Assembly (NCBI RefSeq): GCF_025244905.1
Contig: NZ_CP104285.1
Span: 3,782,001 to 3,846,000, forward strand
DNA length: 64,000 bases
Source of the DNA: Enterobacter mori
GTDB taxonomy: Bacteria > Pseudomonadota > Gammaproteobacteria > Enterobacterales > Enterobacteriaceae
Direction of reading: 5' to 3'
Shown: piece after piece, positions 39,687-51,209 of the stretch
Layout of the letters: each line of letters begins with the position of its first letter
Position numbering within the stretch: position 1 is the stretch's first letter
The notes under the pieces: model-generated
Database searches by the model: none
Seen by the model: only the letters and a program-made list of their open reading frames with translations
What the model was told of the DNA's origin: nothing
Translations under genes and position numbers: made by a program

Positions 39687-40265
39687 TTAATGTAAGGTTG
39701 GCTTGCGGACTTCCGGCGCGGTCGGCTGTGAACGCGTAAAGGTGTCGTGGCACAGCAGCGCCGCCACGCGCACGTACTCGATGATCTCTTCGAGAGACAT
39801 TTCCAGCTCTTCCTGGTCTTCGTCCTCATCGTAGCCGAGCTGTGCAATATTACGCAGATCGTCGATCGCTTCACCCGCTTCGCCGGTCACTTTATCGAGC
39901 TTCGGCTGAGACACGCCCAGGCCCAGCAGATAATGGTTTACCCAACCCGCGAGCGCATCAGCGCGATCGAAGACGCTGACGTCGTCCCCTTCAGGCAGAT
40001 AAAGCTGAAAAAGGAAGCCATCGTCTTCCAGCGAATCGCTGGTCGTCGCGTGCATTTTACGCAGCGCTTCTGCCAGTTCGTGACCAAACGCCAGCCCTTC
40101 GTTCGTGAGGTCGTGGATCAGCGGCTGCCAGGAGCTGTCGCTGTTTCCGCCGCACAGCATGCCACTGATCAGACCGTGCATTTCGGCAGGGGTTAAACCC
40201 ACTCCCTGCTGGTTCAGTAACTGGTTTAAATCCTTGTAACCAGGCATTTCGTTCTGTATAGACAT
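39687..40265 (-). CDS. ygfB: UPF0149 protein YgfB
   Basis: A 192-residue acidic helical protein. ATG 40265 ([10 protein letters not shown]) gives the length of the E. coli protein; ATG 40271, two codons earlier, is the alternative, and neither has a strong ribosome site. The central [15 protein letters not shown] and C-terminal [21 protein letters not shown] are conserved. Its molecular function in enterobacteria is not settled; a Pseudomonas homologue affects expression of a cell-wall amidase and beta-lactam resistance. It is the first gene of ygfB-pepP-ubiH-ubiI and divergent from zapA. Confidence 0.88.
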   Translation of the reverse strand: MSIQNEMPGYKDLNQLLNQQGVGLTPAEMHGLISGMLCGGNSDSSWQPLIHDLTNEGLAFGHELAEALRKMHATTSDSLEDDGFLFQLYLPEGDDVSVFDRADALAGWVNHYLLGLGVSQPKLDKVTGEAGEAIDDLRNIAQLGYDEDEDQEELEMSLEEIIEYVRVAALLCHDTFTRSQPTAPEVRKPTLH

Positions 40266-40366
40266 GCGCATTCGTCATCATTGGGGGGATATTCATGATA
40301 TGCTACCACTTTGGACCCTGGTGATACCAGAAAAGGGCTTGTATCTTCACATCAGGGTAGCTATAG

Positions 40367-40762
<396 letters not shown>

Positions 40763-40803
40763 CACTTCTCAGTTGACTATGGTAGAGTAACTGTGAAGAC
40801 AAA

Positions 40804-40987
40804 ATTTCTCTGAGATGTTCGCAAGCGGGCCAGTCCCCTGAGCCGATATTTCATACCACAAGAATGTGGCGCTCCATGGTTGGTGAGCATGCTCGGTCCG
40901 TCCGAGAAGCCTTAAAACTATGACGACACATTCACCTTGAACCAAGGGTTCAAGGGTTACAGCCTGCGGCGGCATCTCGGAGATTCC
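40804..40987 (+). ncRNA. ssrS: 6S RNA
   Basis: About 184 bases matching E. coli 6S RNA almost throughout. The closing stem pairs ATTTCTCTGAGATG at the 5' end with CATCTCGGAGATTCC at the 3' end, and the large central bubble with GAGCATGCTCGGTCC lies between. It binds the sigma-70 RNA polymerase holoenzyme and represses it in stationary phase. It is co-transcribed with fau downstream and released by processing. Ends are by analogy. Confidence 0.95.
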
Positions 40988-41011
40988 CTCTCTTTTCTTC
41001 TACCGACTACC

Positions 41012-41608
41012 ATGACTCAATTCCCTGAAGTTTCTGCTTCACGCCAGGATATCCGTCAGTTAATTCGTCAGCGCCGCCGTGCGTTAACCTCCGATCAGCA
41101 AGCGCATTTTGCCCAGCAGGCCGCCGCCCGTATGATGGCGTATCCCCCTGTCGTGATGGCGCACACCGTTGCGCTGTTTCTGTCGTTTGATGGTGAGCTG
41201 GATACCCAACCGCTGATAGAACAGCTCTGGCGCGCCGGGAAGAAGGTGTATCTGCCGGTTCTGCATCCGTTTAGCGACGGTAATCTGCTATTTCTGCACT
41301 ACCACCCACACAGCGAGCTGGTGGTGAATCGCCTGAAAATCACCGAGCCGAAACTCGACGTCCGCGACGTGCTGCCGCTCTCTGAGCTGGACGTGCTGAT
41401 CACGCCGCTGGTGGCGTTTGATGAACAGGGCCAGCGTTTAGGGATGGGCGGCGGTTTTTATGACAGGACGCTGCAAAACTGGCAGCAGTACGGGTTGCAG
41501 CCGGTGGGGTATGCGCATGATTGCCAGGCTGTAGAAGCTTTACCTGTAGAAAAATGGGATATTCCGCTGCCGGCGGTGGTTACGCCCAGTAAAACGTGGC
41601 TCTGGTAG
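41012..41608 (+). CDS. fau: 5-formyltetrahydrofolate cyclo-ligase
   Basis: A 198-residue enzyme (YgfA) that converts 5-formyl-THF to 5,10-methenyl-THF with ATP. Conserved: RQLIRQRRRALT near the N-terminus, LPVLHPFSDGNLLF, and the GQRLGMGGGFYDRTL phosphate loop. ATG 41012 is chosen because the longer frame from 40937 would run inside the 6S RNA sequence. In E. coli fau is transcribed together with ssrS and linked to persistence. Confidence 0.92.
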   Translation: MTQFPEVSASRQDIRQLIRQRRRALTSDQQAHFAQQAAARMMAYPPVVMAHTVALFLSFDGELDTQPLIEQLWRAGKKVYLPVLHPFSDGNLLFLHYHPHSELVVNRLKITEPKLDVRDVLPLSELDVLITPLVAFDEQGQRLGMGGGFYDRTLQNWQQYGLQPVGYAHDCQAVEALPVEKWDIPLPAVVTPSKTWLW

Positions 41609-41613
41609 AACAA

Positions 41614-41745
41614 AGCCGGGTGGCGGCTACGCCTTACCCGGCCTACATAAACCCTGGAACTTTGTAGGTCGGGTAAGCGTAAGCGCCACCCGACACACAG
41701 ACCGCACGACCGTTGTAGGTCGGGTAAGGCGTAGCCGCCACCAGA
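41614..41745. repeat. Cluster of three REP units between fau and serA
   Basis: Units at 41614-41646 (AGCCGGGTGGCGGC ... TTACCCGGCCTACA), 41664-41693 (GTAGGTCGGGTAAGCG ... CCACCCGA) and 41715-41745 (GTAGGTCGGGTAAGGC ... CCACCAGA), in alternating orientation as in a BIME. They fill the convergent gap; no terminator with a T-tract is present. Confidence 0.88.
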
Positions 41746-41762
41746 CACCACAGACCGCACCA

Positions 41763-42995
41763 TCAGTACAACAGGCGCGCGCGAATCGTCCCCTGAATAG
41801 CCTTCATGCTCTGCAGCGCTTTCTCGGCTACATCGTCATCCGCTTCGATATCGATAACCACATAGCCCATCTGCGAGTTCGTCTGCAGATACTGTGCGGC
41901 AATGTTGACACCCTGCTCGGCAAAAATCTGGTTAATGGCGGTCAGCACGCCTGGACGGTTTTCGTGGATGTGCAGCAGACGACGACCACCGTGCAGCGGC
42001 AGAGACACTTCCGGGAAGTTCACGGCAGAGAGCGTAGAACCGTTGTCGGAGTATTTGCTCAGTTTACCCGCCACTTCCAGACCGATGTTCTCCTGCGCTT
42101 CCTGAGTAGAGCCGCCGATGTGTGGCGTCAGGATCACGTTGTCGAACTCGCACAGCGGAGAGGTAAACGGATCGCTGTTGGTGGCTGGCTCCGTCGGGAA
42201 CACGTCAATGGCCGCGCCCGCCAGATGCTTACGCTTCAGCGCATCCGCCAGTGCCGGAATATCCACTACGGTGCCGCGCGCGGCGTTGATCAGCAGTGAG
42301 CCTGGCTTCATCAGCGCCAGCTCTTCCGCCCCCATCATGTTTTTGGTTGACGCATTTTCCGGCACGTGCAGGCTCACCACGTCGCTCATGTTCAGCAGGT
42401 CAGACAGGTGTTGAACCTGGGTAGCATTACCCAGCGGCAGCTTGCTTTCGATATCGTAGAAAAACACATGCATACCCAGGGATTCCGCCAGAATACCGAG
42501 CTGCGTACCAATGTGACCGTAGCCGATAATCCCCAGCTTTTTACCACGCGCTTCATAGGAGCCAGACGCCAGTTTGTTCCACACGCCGCGGTGCGCCTTG
42601 GCGTTCGCTTCAGGAATGCCGCGCAGCAGCAGCAGCAGTTCGCCAATCACCAGCTCCGCCACGGAACGGGTGTTGGAGAACGGGGCGTTAAACACGGGAA
42701 TACCGCGTTTGGCAGCAGCATTCAGGTCAACCTGGTTGGTACCGATGCAGAAGCAGCCGATAGCCACCAGCTTTTCCGCCGCAGAAATAACGTCTTCAGT
42801 CAGGTGAGTTCGGGATCGCAGGCCAATGAAGTGGGCATCACGGATGGACGCTTTCAGCTCTTCGGTGTCGAGCGCGCCTTTGTGAAATTCGATGTTGGTG
42901 TAACCTGCCGCACGAAGGCTATCGATTGCTTTTTGATGCACGCCCTCGACCAGCAGGAATTTAATCTTGTCTTTCTCCAGTGATACCTTTGCCAT
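41763..42995 (-). CDS. serA: D-3-phosphoglycerate dehydrogenase
   Basis: A 410-residue enzyme, first in serine synthesis. The NAD-binding motif is GIIGYGHIGTQLG (about 158-170), with catalytic Arg, Glu and His in the usual places (LINAARGT, EPATNSDPF, ILTPHIGGSTQEAQ). The C-terminal ACT domain (HENRPGVLTAINQIFAEQ) binds serine for feedback inhibition. It ends IRARLLY as in E. coli. The upstream 266 bases hold its promoter and the rpiA terminator; the Lrp control known in E. coli is not visible to me. Confidence 0.97.
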   Translation of the reverse strand: MAKVSLEKDKIKFLLVEGVHQKAIDSLRAAGYTNIEFHKGALDTEELKASIRDAHFIGLRSRTHLTEDVISAAEKLVAIGCFCIGTNQVDLNAAAKRGIPVFNAPFSNTRSVAELVIGELLLLLRGIPEANAKAHRGVWNKLASGSYEARGKKLGIIGYGHIGTQLGILAESLGMHVFFYDIESKLPLGNATQVQHLSDLLNMSDVVSLHVPENASTKNMMGAEELALMKPGSLLINAARGTVVDIPALADALKRKHLAGAAIDVFPTEPATNSDPFTSPLCEFDNVILTPHIGGSTQEAQENIGLEVAGKLSKYSDNGSTLSAVNFPEVSLPLHGGRRLLHIHENRPGVLTAINQIFAEQGVNIAAQYLQTNSQMGYVVIDIEADDDVAEKALQSMKAIQGTIRARLLY

Positions 42996-43224
42996 TTACC
43001 CGACCCTGTTTTTGTCTGAACTGATGTTGTGCTGGATATGAATCCGCTGTAGCCAACATATCAAAAAAAACTATTGCAGCAATATGAACGTTTGCGTCGG
43101 CACTCTGAAGAAAAGTCATCAAGGGCAAAATGTCAGAGGAAAATGCTATGGAAATTTACAAACGTGGCAGGATCGGCAAAAGAGGTTAAAAAACGTGATA
43201 CAAGTCACCGAATTTAGCTTTTCA

Positions 43225-43256
43225 AAAATTTTTTAGCGGGGGGAGGACTCCCCCCA
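43225..43256 (-). terminator. Rho-independent terminator after rpiA
   Basis: On the minus strand, GGGGGGAG, a two-base loop and CTCCCCCC form a perfect 8-bp stem (43238-43255), starting a few bases after the rpiA stop. GCTAAAAAATTTTTG follows, so the T-tract is displaced by an A-run. Confidence 0.75.
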
Positions 43257-43261
43257 TCAGA

Positions 43262-43921
43262 TCATTTTACGATGGTTTTCACGCCGTCAGCCGTGCCGAT
43301 CAGCGCCACATCCGCGCCACGGTTGGCGAATAACCCTACAGTCACTACGCCTGGAATACCGTTAATGGCATTTTCCAGCGCAACGGCGTCGAGAATTTCC
43401 AGACCGTGAACGTCGAGGATCACGTTACCGTTATCGGTGACTACGCCCTGACGGTATTCCGGACGACCGCCCAGCTTCACCAGCTGACGGGCAACCGCGC
43501 TACGGGCCATGGGGATCACTTCGACCGGCAGCGGGAAATTCCCCAGAATATCGACCTGCTTGGAGGCGTCCGCGATACAGATGAACTTGTCCGCTACAGA
43601 AGCGATGATCTTTTCACGCGTCAGCGCCGCGCCGCCGCCCTTGATCATCTGCATATGGCCGTTGATCTCATCCGCGCCATCAACGTAAATCCCCAGACGA
43701 TCCACTTCGTTGAGATCGAAAACGGTAATGCCGAGGCTTTTCAGCTTTTCCGTGGACGCATCGGAGCTGGAAACCGCGCCCTCGATCTGCCCCTTCATCG
43801 TGCCCAGTGCATCGATAAAGTGCGCCGCCGTCGACCCCGTGCCAACACCAACAATGGTCCCTGGCTGTACGTACTGGAGAGCGGCCCATCCTACTGCTTT
43901 TTTCAGTTCATCCTGCGTCAT
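43262..43921 (-). CDS. rpiA: Ribose-5-phosphate isomerase A
   Basis: A 219-residue enzyme from ATG 43921 ([12 protein letters not shown]), the E. coli length; an upstream extension to 43957 is unsupported. Active-site stretches: [40 protein letters not shown] (Asp and Lys pairs, split here for length) and [18 protein letters not shown]. It interconverts ribose-5-P and ribulose-5-P in the pentose phosphate pathway. It is divergent from argP. Confidence 0.95.
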   Translation of the reverse strand: MTQDELKKAVGWAALQYVQPGTIVGVGTGSTAAHFIDALGTMKGQIEGAVSSSDASTEKLKSLGITVFDLNEVDRLGIYVDGADEINGHMQMIKGGGAALTREKIIASVADKFICIADASKQVDILGNFPLPVEVIPMARSAVARQLVKLGGRPEYRQGVVTDNGNVILDVHGLEILDAVALENAINGIPGVVTVGLFANRGADVALIGTADGVKTIVK

Positions 43922-44047
43922 GATCGTTTGCCTGTGGTGTGAAAACTCAGGGCGCATTATAGAACACGTCGAATGGATTTCGTCTGCCAGGAAAGGAAAA
44001 TTGTGTCATAGTGCAGATTAAGCAAAATTAAGGAGTAAGCCAGAGCA

Positions 44048-44941
44048 ATGAAACGTCCGGACTACAGAACACTACAGGCACTTGATGCGGTTATTCGTGA
44101 ACGCGGTTTTGAGCGCGCGGCGCAGAAGTTGTGCATCACCCAGTCCGCCGTATCACAGCGTATCAAACAGCTTGAAAACATGTTCGGGCAACCCCTGCTG
44201 GTGCGTACCGTTCCGCCGCGTCCAACGGAGCAAGGGCAAAAGCTCCTCGCGCTGCTGCGTCAGGTTGAACTGCTGGAAGATGAGTGGCTGGGTGATGAAC
44301 AAACGGGTTCCACGCCACTGCTGCTGTCGCTGGCGGTGAACGCCGACAGTCTGGCAACCTGGCTGCTGCCTGCCCTTGCGCCAGTCCTGGCCGACTCCCC
44401 TATTCGACTGAATTTACAGGTAGAAGATGAAACCCGTACACAGGAGCGCCTGCGTCGTGGTGAGGTGGTTGGAGCGGTCAGTATCCAGCCTCAGGCGCTG
44501 CCAAGCTGTCTTGTCGATCAGCTAGGTGCGCTGGACTACCTGTTTGTCGGTTCAAAAGCCTTCGCGGAGCGCTACTTCCCGAATGGCGTCACCCGCGCCG
44601 CGCTGCTGAAAGCCCCTGCCGTGGCGTTCGACCATCTGGACGATATGCACCAGGCGTTCCTGCAGCAAAACTTCGATCTCCCGCCGGGCAGCGTGCCGTG
44701 CCATATTGTGAACTCGTCCGAAGCCTTTGTGCAGCTTGCACGTCAGGGAACCACCTGCTGCATGATCCCGCATCTGCAGATTGAGAGAGAGTTGAAAAGC
44801 GGTGAGCTGATTGACCTGACGCCGGGGCTGTATCAGCGCCGGATGCTTTACTGGCACCGCTTTGCGCCGGAAAGCCGTATGATGCGCAACGTCACCGACG
44901 CGCTGCTGGCGTTTGGGCATAAGGTGCTGAGGCAGGACTAA
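44048..44941 (+). CDS. argP: LysR-family regulator ArgP (IciA)
   Basis: A 297-residue LysR protein, exactly the E. coli length. The N-terminal winged helix (about 1-60) has [26 protein letters not shown] (shown in part: [16 protein letters not shown]). The C-terminal effector domain binds arginine or lysine. It activates argO with arginine and other genes. argO lies 2 kb away on the minus strand; yggE lies between, as in E. coli, and now an IS110-family element as well. Confidence 0.95.
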   Translation: MKRPDYRTLQALDAVIRERGFERAAQKLCITQSAVSQRIKQLENMFGQPLLVRTVPPRPTEQGQKLLALLRQVELLEDEWLGDEQTGSTPLLLSLAVNADSLATWLLPALAPVLADSPIRLNLQVEDETRTQERLRRGEVVGAVSIQPQALPSCLVDQLGALDYLFVGSKAFAERYFPNGVTRAALLKAPAVAFDHLDDMHQAFLQQNFDLPPGSVPCHIVNSSEAFVQLARQGTTCCMIPHLQIERELKSGELIDLTPGLYQRRMLYWHRFAPESRMMRNVTDALLAFGHKVLRQD

Positions 44942-44946
44942 AAATT

Positions 44947-44978
44947 AAGCCGGGTGGCGACTCCGCCTTACCCGGCCT
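44947..44978. repeat. REP left part, split by the IS110-family element
   Basis: AGCCGGGTGGCGAC followed by CGCCTTACCCGGCCT runs into the element at the CT core (44977-44978). The missing CTACA continues at 46165 on the other side, next to the yggE stop codon. Confidence 0.88.
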
Positions 44979-44992
44979 TGTATTATCCTCCC

Positions 44993-46158
<1,166 letters not shown>

Positions 46159-46171
46159 CAGTATCTACAGG

Positions 46172-46906
46172 TTACTGAGCAGGTTTCGGCTGTGCTGCCG
46201 CTGCAGGCTCCAGCTGGAACACCACATCCACCTGATCGTCGAACTGAATGGTTGGCTGTTCATAGGTTTCCTGAGCAGAAACCGGGGCTGCATCAGCCTT
46301 CATCATGCGTACCATCGGGCTTGGCTGGTAGTTAGAGACGTGGTAACGCACGCTGTAAACCGGGCCGAGCTTGCTCTTAAAGCCAGAAGCCAGCTGCTCC
46401 GCCTGATGGATTGCATCATCAATCGCGGCTTTACGGGCTTCGTCTTTGTATTTCTCCGGTTGCGCAACGCCCAGTGAGACGGAACGAATTTCATTCAGTC
46501 CCGCTTTTAACGCGCCATCAAGCAGCGAGTTCAGCTTATCAAGCTGACGCACGGTCACTTCCACGGTGCGCACGGCACGGTAGCCTTTAAGAATGCTTTT
46601 CCCGTTCTGGTAGTCGTAATCCGGTTGGGTACGCAGGTTAGCGGAACTGATATCCTTTTTACCTACGCCATTTTGCTCGAGGAAAGAGAGATATTGCGCA
46701 ACACGATCGTCAGCCTGCTTTTTAGCGGAGGCGGCATCTTTCGCTGCCACGTTCACTTCAATTGCCAGGGTTGCAACATCCGGTACCGCGTCCACGCTTG
46801 CGGTGCCTGAAGTGACGATGTGCGGGCCATTTGGCAACTCATTTGCCTGCACCGACACCGCACCTAAACTCACTAATGCCGCCAGGGCCATCACTTTAAA
46901 CTTCAC
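46172..46906 (-). CDS. yggE: Periplasmic SIMPL-domain protein YggE
   Basis: A 244-residue SIMPL (DUF541) protein. I choose GTG 46906: it gives MKFKVMALAALVSLGAVSVQA as signal peptide, matching E. coli MKFKV, with GGAGG 7 bases upstream. The ATG two codons earlier (46912) sits only one base after that GGAGG. The mature part contains PHIVTSGTASVDAVPD and YHVSNYQPSPMVRMMKA. It is linked to reduced oxidative stress, with an unknown mechanism. Its stop is 6 bases from the IS110-family right end, so its 3' REP has been moved away. Confidence 0.9.
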   Translation of the reverse strand: MKFKVMALAALVSLGAVSVQANELPNGPHIVTSGTASVDAVPDVATLAIEVNVAAKDAASAKKQADDRVAQYLSFLEQNGVGKKDISSANLRTQPDYDYQNGKSILKGYRAVRTVEVTVRQLDKLNSLLDGALKAGLNEIRSVSLGVAQPEKYKDEARKAAIDDAIHQAEQLASGFKSKLGPVYSVRYHVSNYQPSPMVRMMKADAAPVSAQETYEQPTIQFDDQVDVVFQLEPAAAAQPKPAQ

Positions 46907-46999
46907 TGTCATTCCTCCATGTTGCGAAGAGTGCCCCAACATCAGGGCGCATGCCAGCAAGCTTAGCGGGTCTTGTTCAGATGTCCATAAGACAAACGC

Positions 47000-47635
47000 T
47001 TAGTTGAACAATCCCTGTACATGATGAATGCCCTCTTTTGCCAACTGGAAGGCAATAAACCACATCACCAGACCGACCAGCGTATTGATGATGCGCTGAG
47101 CTTTAGCGGTACGCAAACGCGGGGCAAGCCACGCCGCCAGAATGGCGAGACCGAAGAACCAGAGGAAGGAGGCGCTGACCGTACCGAGCGCAAACCAACG
47201 CTTCGGCTCAACGTCCAGCTGTCCACCCAGGCTACCCAACACCACGAAAGTATCCAGATAAACATGCGGGTTAAGCCAGGTCACCGCCAGCATGGTGACG
47301 ATAATTTTCCAGCGGCCTTGCTTCATCACTTCGGCGCTCGCCAGCTCAAGATTGCTGCTCATCGCCGTTTTCAGTGCGCCGAATCCGTACCACAGCAGGA
47401 ACGCCACGCCGCCCCAGGTCACCAGCGCCAGCAGCCATGGGGACTGCATCAGTAGCGCGCTGCCGCCAAAAATCCCGGCGCAGATAAGCAGCAAGTCACT
47501 GACAGCACACAGCAACGCGATCATCAGATGATACTGGCGGCGGATGCCCTGGTTCATCACAAACGCATTTTGCGGGCCGAGGGGAAGGATCATGGCCGCA
47601 CCTAATGCAAGGCCTTGAAAATAATAAGATAGCAT
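47000..47635 (-). CDS. argO: Arginine exporter ArgO (LysE family)
   Basis: A 211-residue inner-membrane protein with about six hydrophobic helices. The N-terminal signature [19 protein letters not shown] is characteristic of LysE exporters. It exports arginine and canavanine; ArgP activates it. It is upstream of yggE on the same strand with an 88-base gap, and mscS precedes it. Confidence 0.94.
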   Translation of the reverse strand: MLSYYFQGLALGAAMILPLGPQNAFVMNQGIRRQYHLMIALLCAVSDLLLICAGIFGGSALLMQSPWLLALVTWGGVAFLLWYGFGALKTAMSSNLELASAEVMKQGRWKIIVTMLAVTWLNPHVYLDTFVVLGSLGGQLDVEPKRWFALGTVSASFLWFFGLAILAAWLAPRLRTAKAQRIINTLVGLVMWFIAFQLAKEGIHHVQGLFN

Positions 47636-47741
47636 GACGATTTTCTCGCAGTATTGTTCTGGAAGCTGACTATACTGCGCGAATCACATTAGAGGAAATG
47701 GATAATATTAATTGGGTATTAGCGGAGCTTATGAAGGTAAA

Positions 47742-47772
47742 GCCCGGTGGCGCTCGCGCTTACCGGGCCTGT
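47742..47772. repeat. REP palindrome downstream of mscS
   Basis: GCCCGGTGGCGCTCGCGC then TTACCGGGCC, located 12 bases beyond the mscS stop on the minus strand. Confidence 0.88.
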
Positions 47773-47783
47773 AACGTCGGGGA

Positions 47784-48638
47784 TTACTCGGCGGCTTGCT
47801 CGCGTTTAAGATTCACGTCCATCTGTGGGTACGGGAAGCTGATGCCGTTGGCGTCAAACTCGCGCTTAATGCGCTCCAGCACGTCCCAGTAGACGTTTTG
47901 CAGATCGCTGCTTTTGCTCCAGATACGCACCACGAAGTTAATGGATGACGCACCCAGCTCGTTGAGGCGAACCGTCTGCTCTTTATCTTTCAGAATGCGA
48001 TCGTCAGAAGCAATGATATTGCTAATCAGCGATTTCACCTGATCGATGTCGGAGTCATAGGCCACGCTGATAATCAGCTCATTACGACGCACCGGCTCGC
48101 GGGAGAAGTTAATGATGTTGCCCGCAATGATTTTTCCGTTCGGTACCACCACGATACGGCCATCGACGGTACGCAGGGTGGTAGAGAAAATCTGCACCTG
48201 CAGCACGGTTCCGGCAATGCCGCCAAGGTCAACGTATTCACCCGAGCGGAACGGACGGAAGGTGACCAGCAGAACGCCTGCCGCCAGGTTTGAAAGCGAG
48301 CCCTGCAGCGCCAGACCAATAGCCAGACCAGCCGCACCGAGCACGGCGATGACGGATGCCGTCTGCACACCCACGCGACCCAGTGCCGCAATCAGCGTAA
48401 AGGCAATAATGCCGTAGCGTACCAGTGCGGAGAGGAAATCAGCCACCGTGGCGTCAATGTGACGGGCCAGCATCACGCGGTTGACTGCATTCGATACAAT
48501 ACGCGCCACGATCATCCCGACGATGATGATGGCAATCGCCGCGACGATGTTCACGGCATAGCTCAGCAGCAGTGCCTGGTTACGCACCAGCCAGTTACCG
48601 GCGTGATTGATGCTGTCTACAACATCGAGTTGTTCCAT
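47784..48638 (-). CDS. mscS: Small-conductance mechanosensitive channel MscS
   Basis: A 284-residue channel. There are three transmembrane helices (about 25-55, 65-90 and 95-128); TM3 has the Gly/Ala-rich pore stretch [22 protein letters not shown]. The cytoplasmic cage domain follows ([16 protein letters not shown]). It opens on osmotic downshock. It sits between argO and fbaA as in E. coli. Confidence 0.95.
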   Translation of the reverse strand: MEQLDVVDSINHAGNWLVRNQALLLSYAVNIVAAIAIIIVGMIVARIVSNAVNRVMLARHIDATVADFLSALVRYGIIAFTLIAALGRVGVQTASVIAVLGAAGLAIGLALQGSLSNLAAGVLLVTFRPFRSGEYVDLGGIAGTVLQVQIFSTTLRTVDGRIVVVPNGKIIAGNIINFSREPVRRNELIISVAYDSDIDQVKSLISNIIASDDRILKDKEQTVRLNELGASSINFVVRIWSKSSDLQNVYWDVLERIKREFDANGISFPYPQMDVNLKREQAAE

Positions 48639-48773
48639 TTATTCTTCCTTTTGTTAAACCAAAACACAAAATCCATCCCCCATGGAGACAGGCAGGTCAG
48701 TAAAGGGTAAACAAAAAGCGCAAATATTGCCAAACAGATCACAAAAGCAGATGTTGCAGCATGTTGAAAATGC

Positions 48774-48800
48774 GAAAAAAAAGGCCCGCATTTGCGGGCC
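48774..48800 (-). terminator. Rho-independent terminator after fbaA
   Basis: On the minus strand GGCCCGCA, loop AA, TGCGGGCC then TTTTTTTT. It ends the epd-pgk-fbaA transcript 24 bases beyond the fbaA stop. Confidence 0.93.
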
Positions 48801-48824
48801 TTCTGATGCTGTTAGCAGCTCAAA

Positions 48825-49904
48825 TTACAGAACGTCGATCGCGTTCAGTTCTTTGAATGCCTGCTCCAGACGGGTCACCATGGACGTCTGCGCAGCGCGC
48901 AGCCATACGCGTGGATCGTAGTATTTCTTGTTCGGCTGGTCTTCGCCTTTCGGGTTGCCCAGCTGACCCTGCAGGTAAGCTTCGTTGGTTTTGTAGTATT
49001 GCAGGATACCGTCCCATGTTGCCCACTGGGTGTCGGTATCGATGTTCATTTTCACTACGCCGTAGCTTACGGAGTCTTTGATTTCCTGAGCAGAAGAACC
49101 GGAACCGCCGTGGAAGACGAAGTTCAGGCTGTTGTGCGGCAGGTTGTGTTTCTTGGACACGTATTCCTGAGAATCACGCAGGATGGTTGGGGTCAGAACC
49201 ACGTTACCTGGTTTGTAAACGCCGTGCACGTTACCGAAGGATGCTGCAATAGTGAAGCGTGGGCTGATTTTGCTCAGCTCGGTGTAAGCGTAATCAACGT
49301 CTTCTGGCTGGGTGTACAGTGCAGAAGCGTCCATGTGGCTGTTGTCCACGCCGTCTTCTTCACCACCGGTGCAACCCAGTTCGATTTCCAGGGTCATGTC
49401 CATTTTGGCCATGCGCGCCAGGTATTTGGAGCAGATTTCGATGTTTTCGTGCAGTGACTCTTCAGACAGGTCGATCATGTGAGAAGAGAACAGTGGCTTA
49501 CCGGTAGCCGCGAAGTGTTTTTCACCCGCGTCCAGCAGACCGTCGATCCACGGCAGCAGTTTCTTCGCGCAGTGGTCAGTGTGCAGGATAACTGGAACAC
49601 CGTAGTGTTCAGCCATCTGGTGTACGTGGTGCGCACCAGAGATAGCACCCAGGATGGCAGCACCCTGAGGAACGTCAGTTTTCACGCCTTTACCTGCGAT
49701 GAACGCAGCGCCACCGTTAGAGAACTGAACGATAACTGGAGCTTTAACTTTGGCTGCAGTTTCCAGTACGGCGTTGATGGAGTCGGTACCCACGCAGTTA
49801 ACTGCTGGCAGAGCGAAATTGTTTTCTTTAGCTACCTGGAACACTTTCTGTACGTCATCACCAGTGATAACGCCAGGTTTTACGAAATCAAAAATTTTAG
49901 ACAT
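48825..49904 (-). CDS. fbaA: Fructose-bisphosphate aldolase class II
   Basis: A 359-residue zinc aldolase. Zinc ligands and active site: VILHTDHCAKKLLPW (Asp and His), ELGCTGGEEDGVDN (Glu), NVHGVYKPGN (His) and NFVFHGGSGSS (His). It splits fructose-1,6-bisphosphate. It is last in epd-pgk-fbaA, with 92 bases after pgk, where E. coli has an extra promoter. Confidence 0.97.
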   Translation of the reverse strand: MSKIFDFVKPGVITGDDVQKVFQVAKENNFALPAVNCVGTDSINAVLETAAKVKAPVIVQFSNGGAAFIAGKGVKTDVPQGAAILGAISGAHHVHQMAEHYGVPVILHTDHCAKKLLPWIDGLLDAGEKHFAATGKPLFSSHMIDLSEESLHENIEICSKYLARMAKMDMTLEIELGCTGGEEDGVDNSHMDASALYTQPEDVDYAYTELSKISPRFTIAASFGNVHGVYKPGNVVLTPTILRDSQEYVSKKHNLPHNSLNFVFHGGSGSSAQEIKDSVSYGVVKMNIDTDTQWATWDGILQYYKTNEAYLQGQLGNPKGEDQPNKKYYDPRVWLRAAQTSMVTRLEQAFKELNAIDVL

Positions 49905-49996
49905 GTTGCTTAGTCCTGTATCTTCGGCCGTTAGAAAAGGTGCGTGCTCTTATAAGCGCGCTGAAAATTGGGCAGGTTTCCCTGCCCTTGAATGGC

Positions 49997-51160
49997 TTAC
50001 TTCTTAGCGCGCTCTTCGAGCATTGCTACTGCTGGCAGTACTTTGCCTTCCACGAATTCGAGGAATGCGCCGCCACCAGTGGAGATGTAGGAGATCTTGT
50101 CAGCGATACCGAACAGGTCGATTGCTGCCAGGGTGTCACCACCGCCTGCGATAGAGAACGCTTCGCTGTCTGCGATTGCGTTAGCAACGATCTCAGTACC
50201 TTTGCGGAAGTTCGGGAATTCGAACACGCCAACAGGACCGTTCCACAGGATAGTTTTTGCGTTTTTCAGGATTTCAGCCAGTTTCTGTGCAGAAACGTCG
50301 CCCAGGTCCAGAATCTGCTCTTCATCTTTGATGTCGTTTACAGATTTCAGGGTGGCGGTTGCGGTTTCGGAGAACTCGGTCGCGACGCGAACGTCAGTTG
50401 GAACCGGGATATCACAGGTGGACAGCAGACGTTTGGCTTCGTCAACCAGGTCTGCTTCGTACAGGGATTTACCGACGTTGTGGCCTTGAGCGGCAACGAA
50501 GGTGTTCGCGATACCACCGCCTACGATCAGCTGGTCAGCGATTTTAGACAGGGAATCCAGAACGGTCAGTTTGGTAGAAACTTTAGAACCACCCACGATA
50601 GCGACCATTGGACGAGCAGGTTCTTTCAGTGCTTTACCCAGCGCTTCCAGTTCGTCAGCCAGCAGTGGACCTGCACACGCTACGTCTGCGAATTTACCGA
50701 TACCGTGGGTAGAAGCCTGAGCGCGGTGCGCCGTACCGAATGCATCCATCACGAATACGTCGCACAGAGCAGCGTATTTCTTAGACAGCGTTTCGTCGTC
50801 TTTCTTCTCGCCTTTATTGAAGCGAACGTTTTCCAGAACAACCAGTTCACCGGCAGCCACTTCAACGCCGTCCAGGTAATCTTTCACCAGGCGAACCGGG
50901 CTGGACAGTTTGTCTTTCAGGTAATTAACAACCGGCAGCAGAGAGAACTCTTCGTTGTACTCGCCTTCAGTTGGACGACCCAGGTGGGAGGTGACCATCA
51001 CTTTAGCGCCCTGCTTCAGAGCCAGTTCGATGGTTGGCAGAGATGCACGGATACGCGCGTCGCTGGTCACTTTGCCATCTTTAACCGGTACGTTCAGATC
51101 GGCACGGATGAAAACGCGTTTACCAGCCAGATCCAGATCGGTCATCTTAATTACAGACAT
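49997..51160 (-). CDS. pgk: Phosphoglycerate kinase
   Basis: A 387-residue two-lobe kinase, the E. coli length. Substrate-side motifs: [13 protein letters not shown] and [12 protein letters not shown]. Nucleotide-side motifs: VGGSKVSTK and the C-terminal GGGDTLAAI with STGGGAFLE. It makes ATP from 1,3-bisphosphoglycerate. It lies 49 bases after epd and before fbaA in one operon. Confidence 0.97.
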   Translation of the reverse strand: MSVIKMTDLDLAGKRVFIRADLNVPVKDGKVTSDARIRASLPTIELALKQGAKVMVTSHLGRPTEGEYNEEFSLLPVVNYLKDKLSSPVRLVKDYLDGVEVAAGELVVLENVRFNKGEKKDDETLSKKYAALCDVFVMDAFGTAHRAQASTHGIGKFADVACAGPLLADELEALGKALKEPARPMVAIVGGSKVSTKLTVLDSLSKIADQLIVGGGIANTFVAAQGHNVGKSLYEADLVDEAKRLLSTCDIPVPTDVRVATEFSETATATLKSVNDIKDEEQILDLGDVSAQKLAEILKNAKTILWNGPVGVFEFPNFRKGTEIVANAIADSEAFSIAGGGDTLAAIDLFGIADKISYISTGGGAFLEFVEGKVLPAVAMLEERAKK

Positions 51161-51209
51161 GGTGAATCCTCTCGTTGATTCTTAAAGTTTTGCAGACGCA
51201 CGATGCGTC

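Noticed and set aside
40937..41011. Longer N-terminus for fau
   Set aside because: The extra 25 codons lie within or right after the 6S RNA, and the added residues have no counterpart in the E. coli protein.
41609..41762. A SibC/IbsC-type toxin-antitoxin RNA between fau and serA, as in E. coli
   Set aside because: Only REP units are present; no short hydrophobic IbsC-like frame was found.
49940..51178. 412-codon open frame opposite pgk
   Set aside because: Antisense shadow; the composition (Phe, Val, Gln runs) mirrors the pgk codons.
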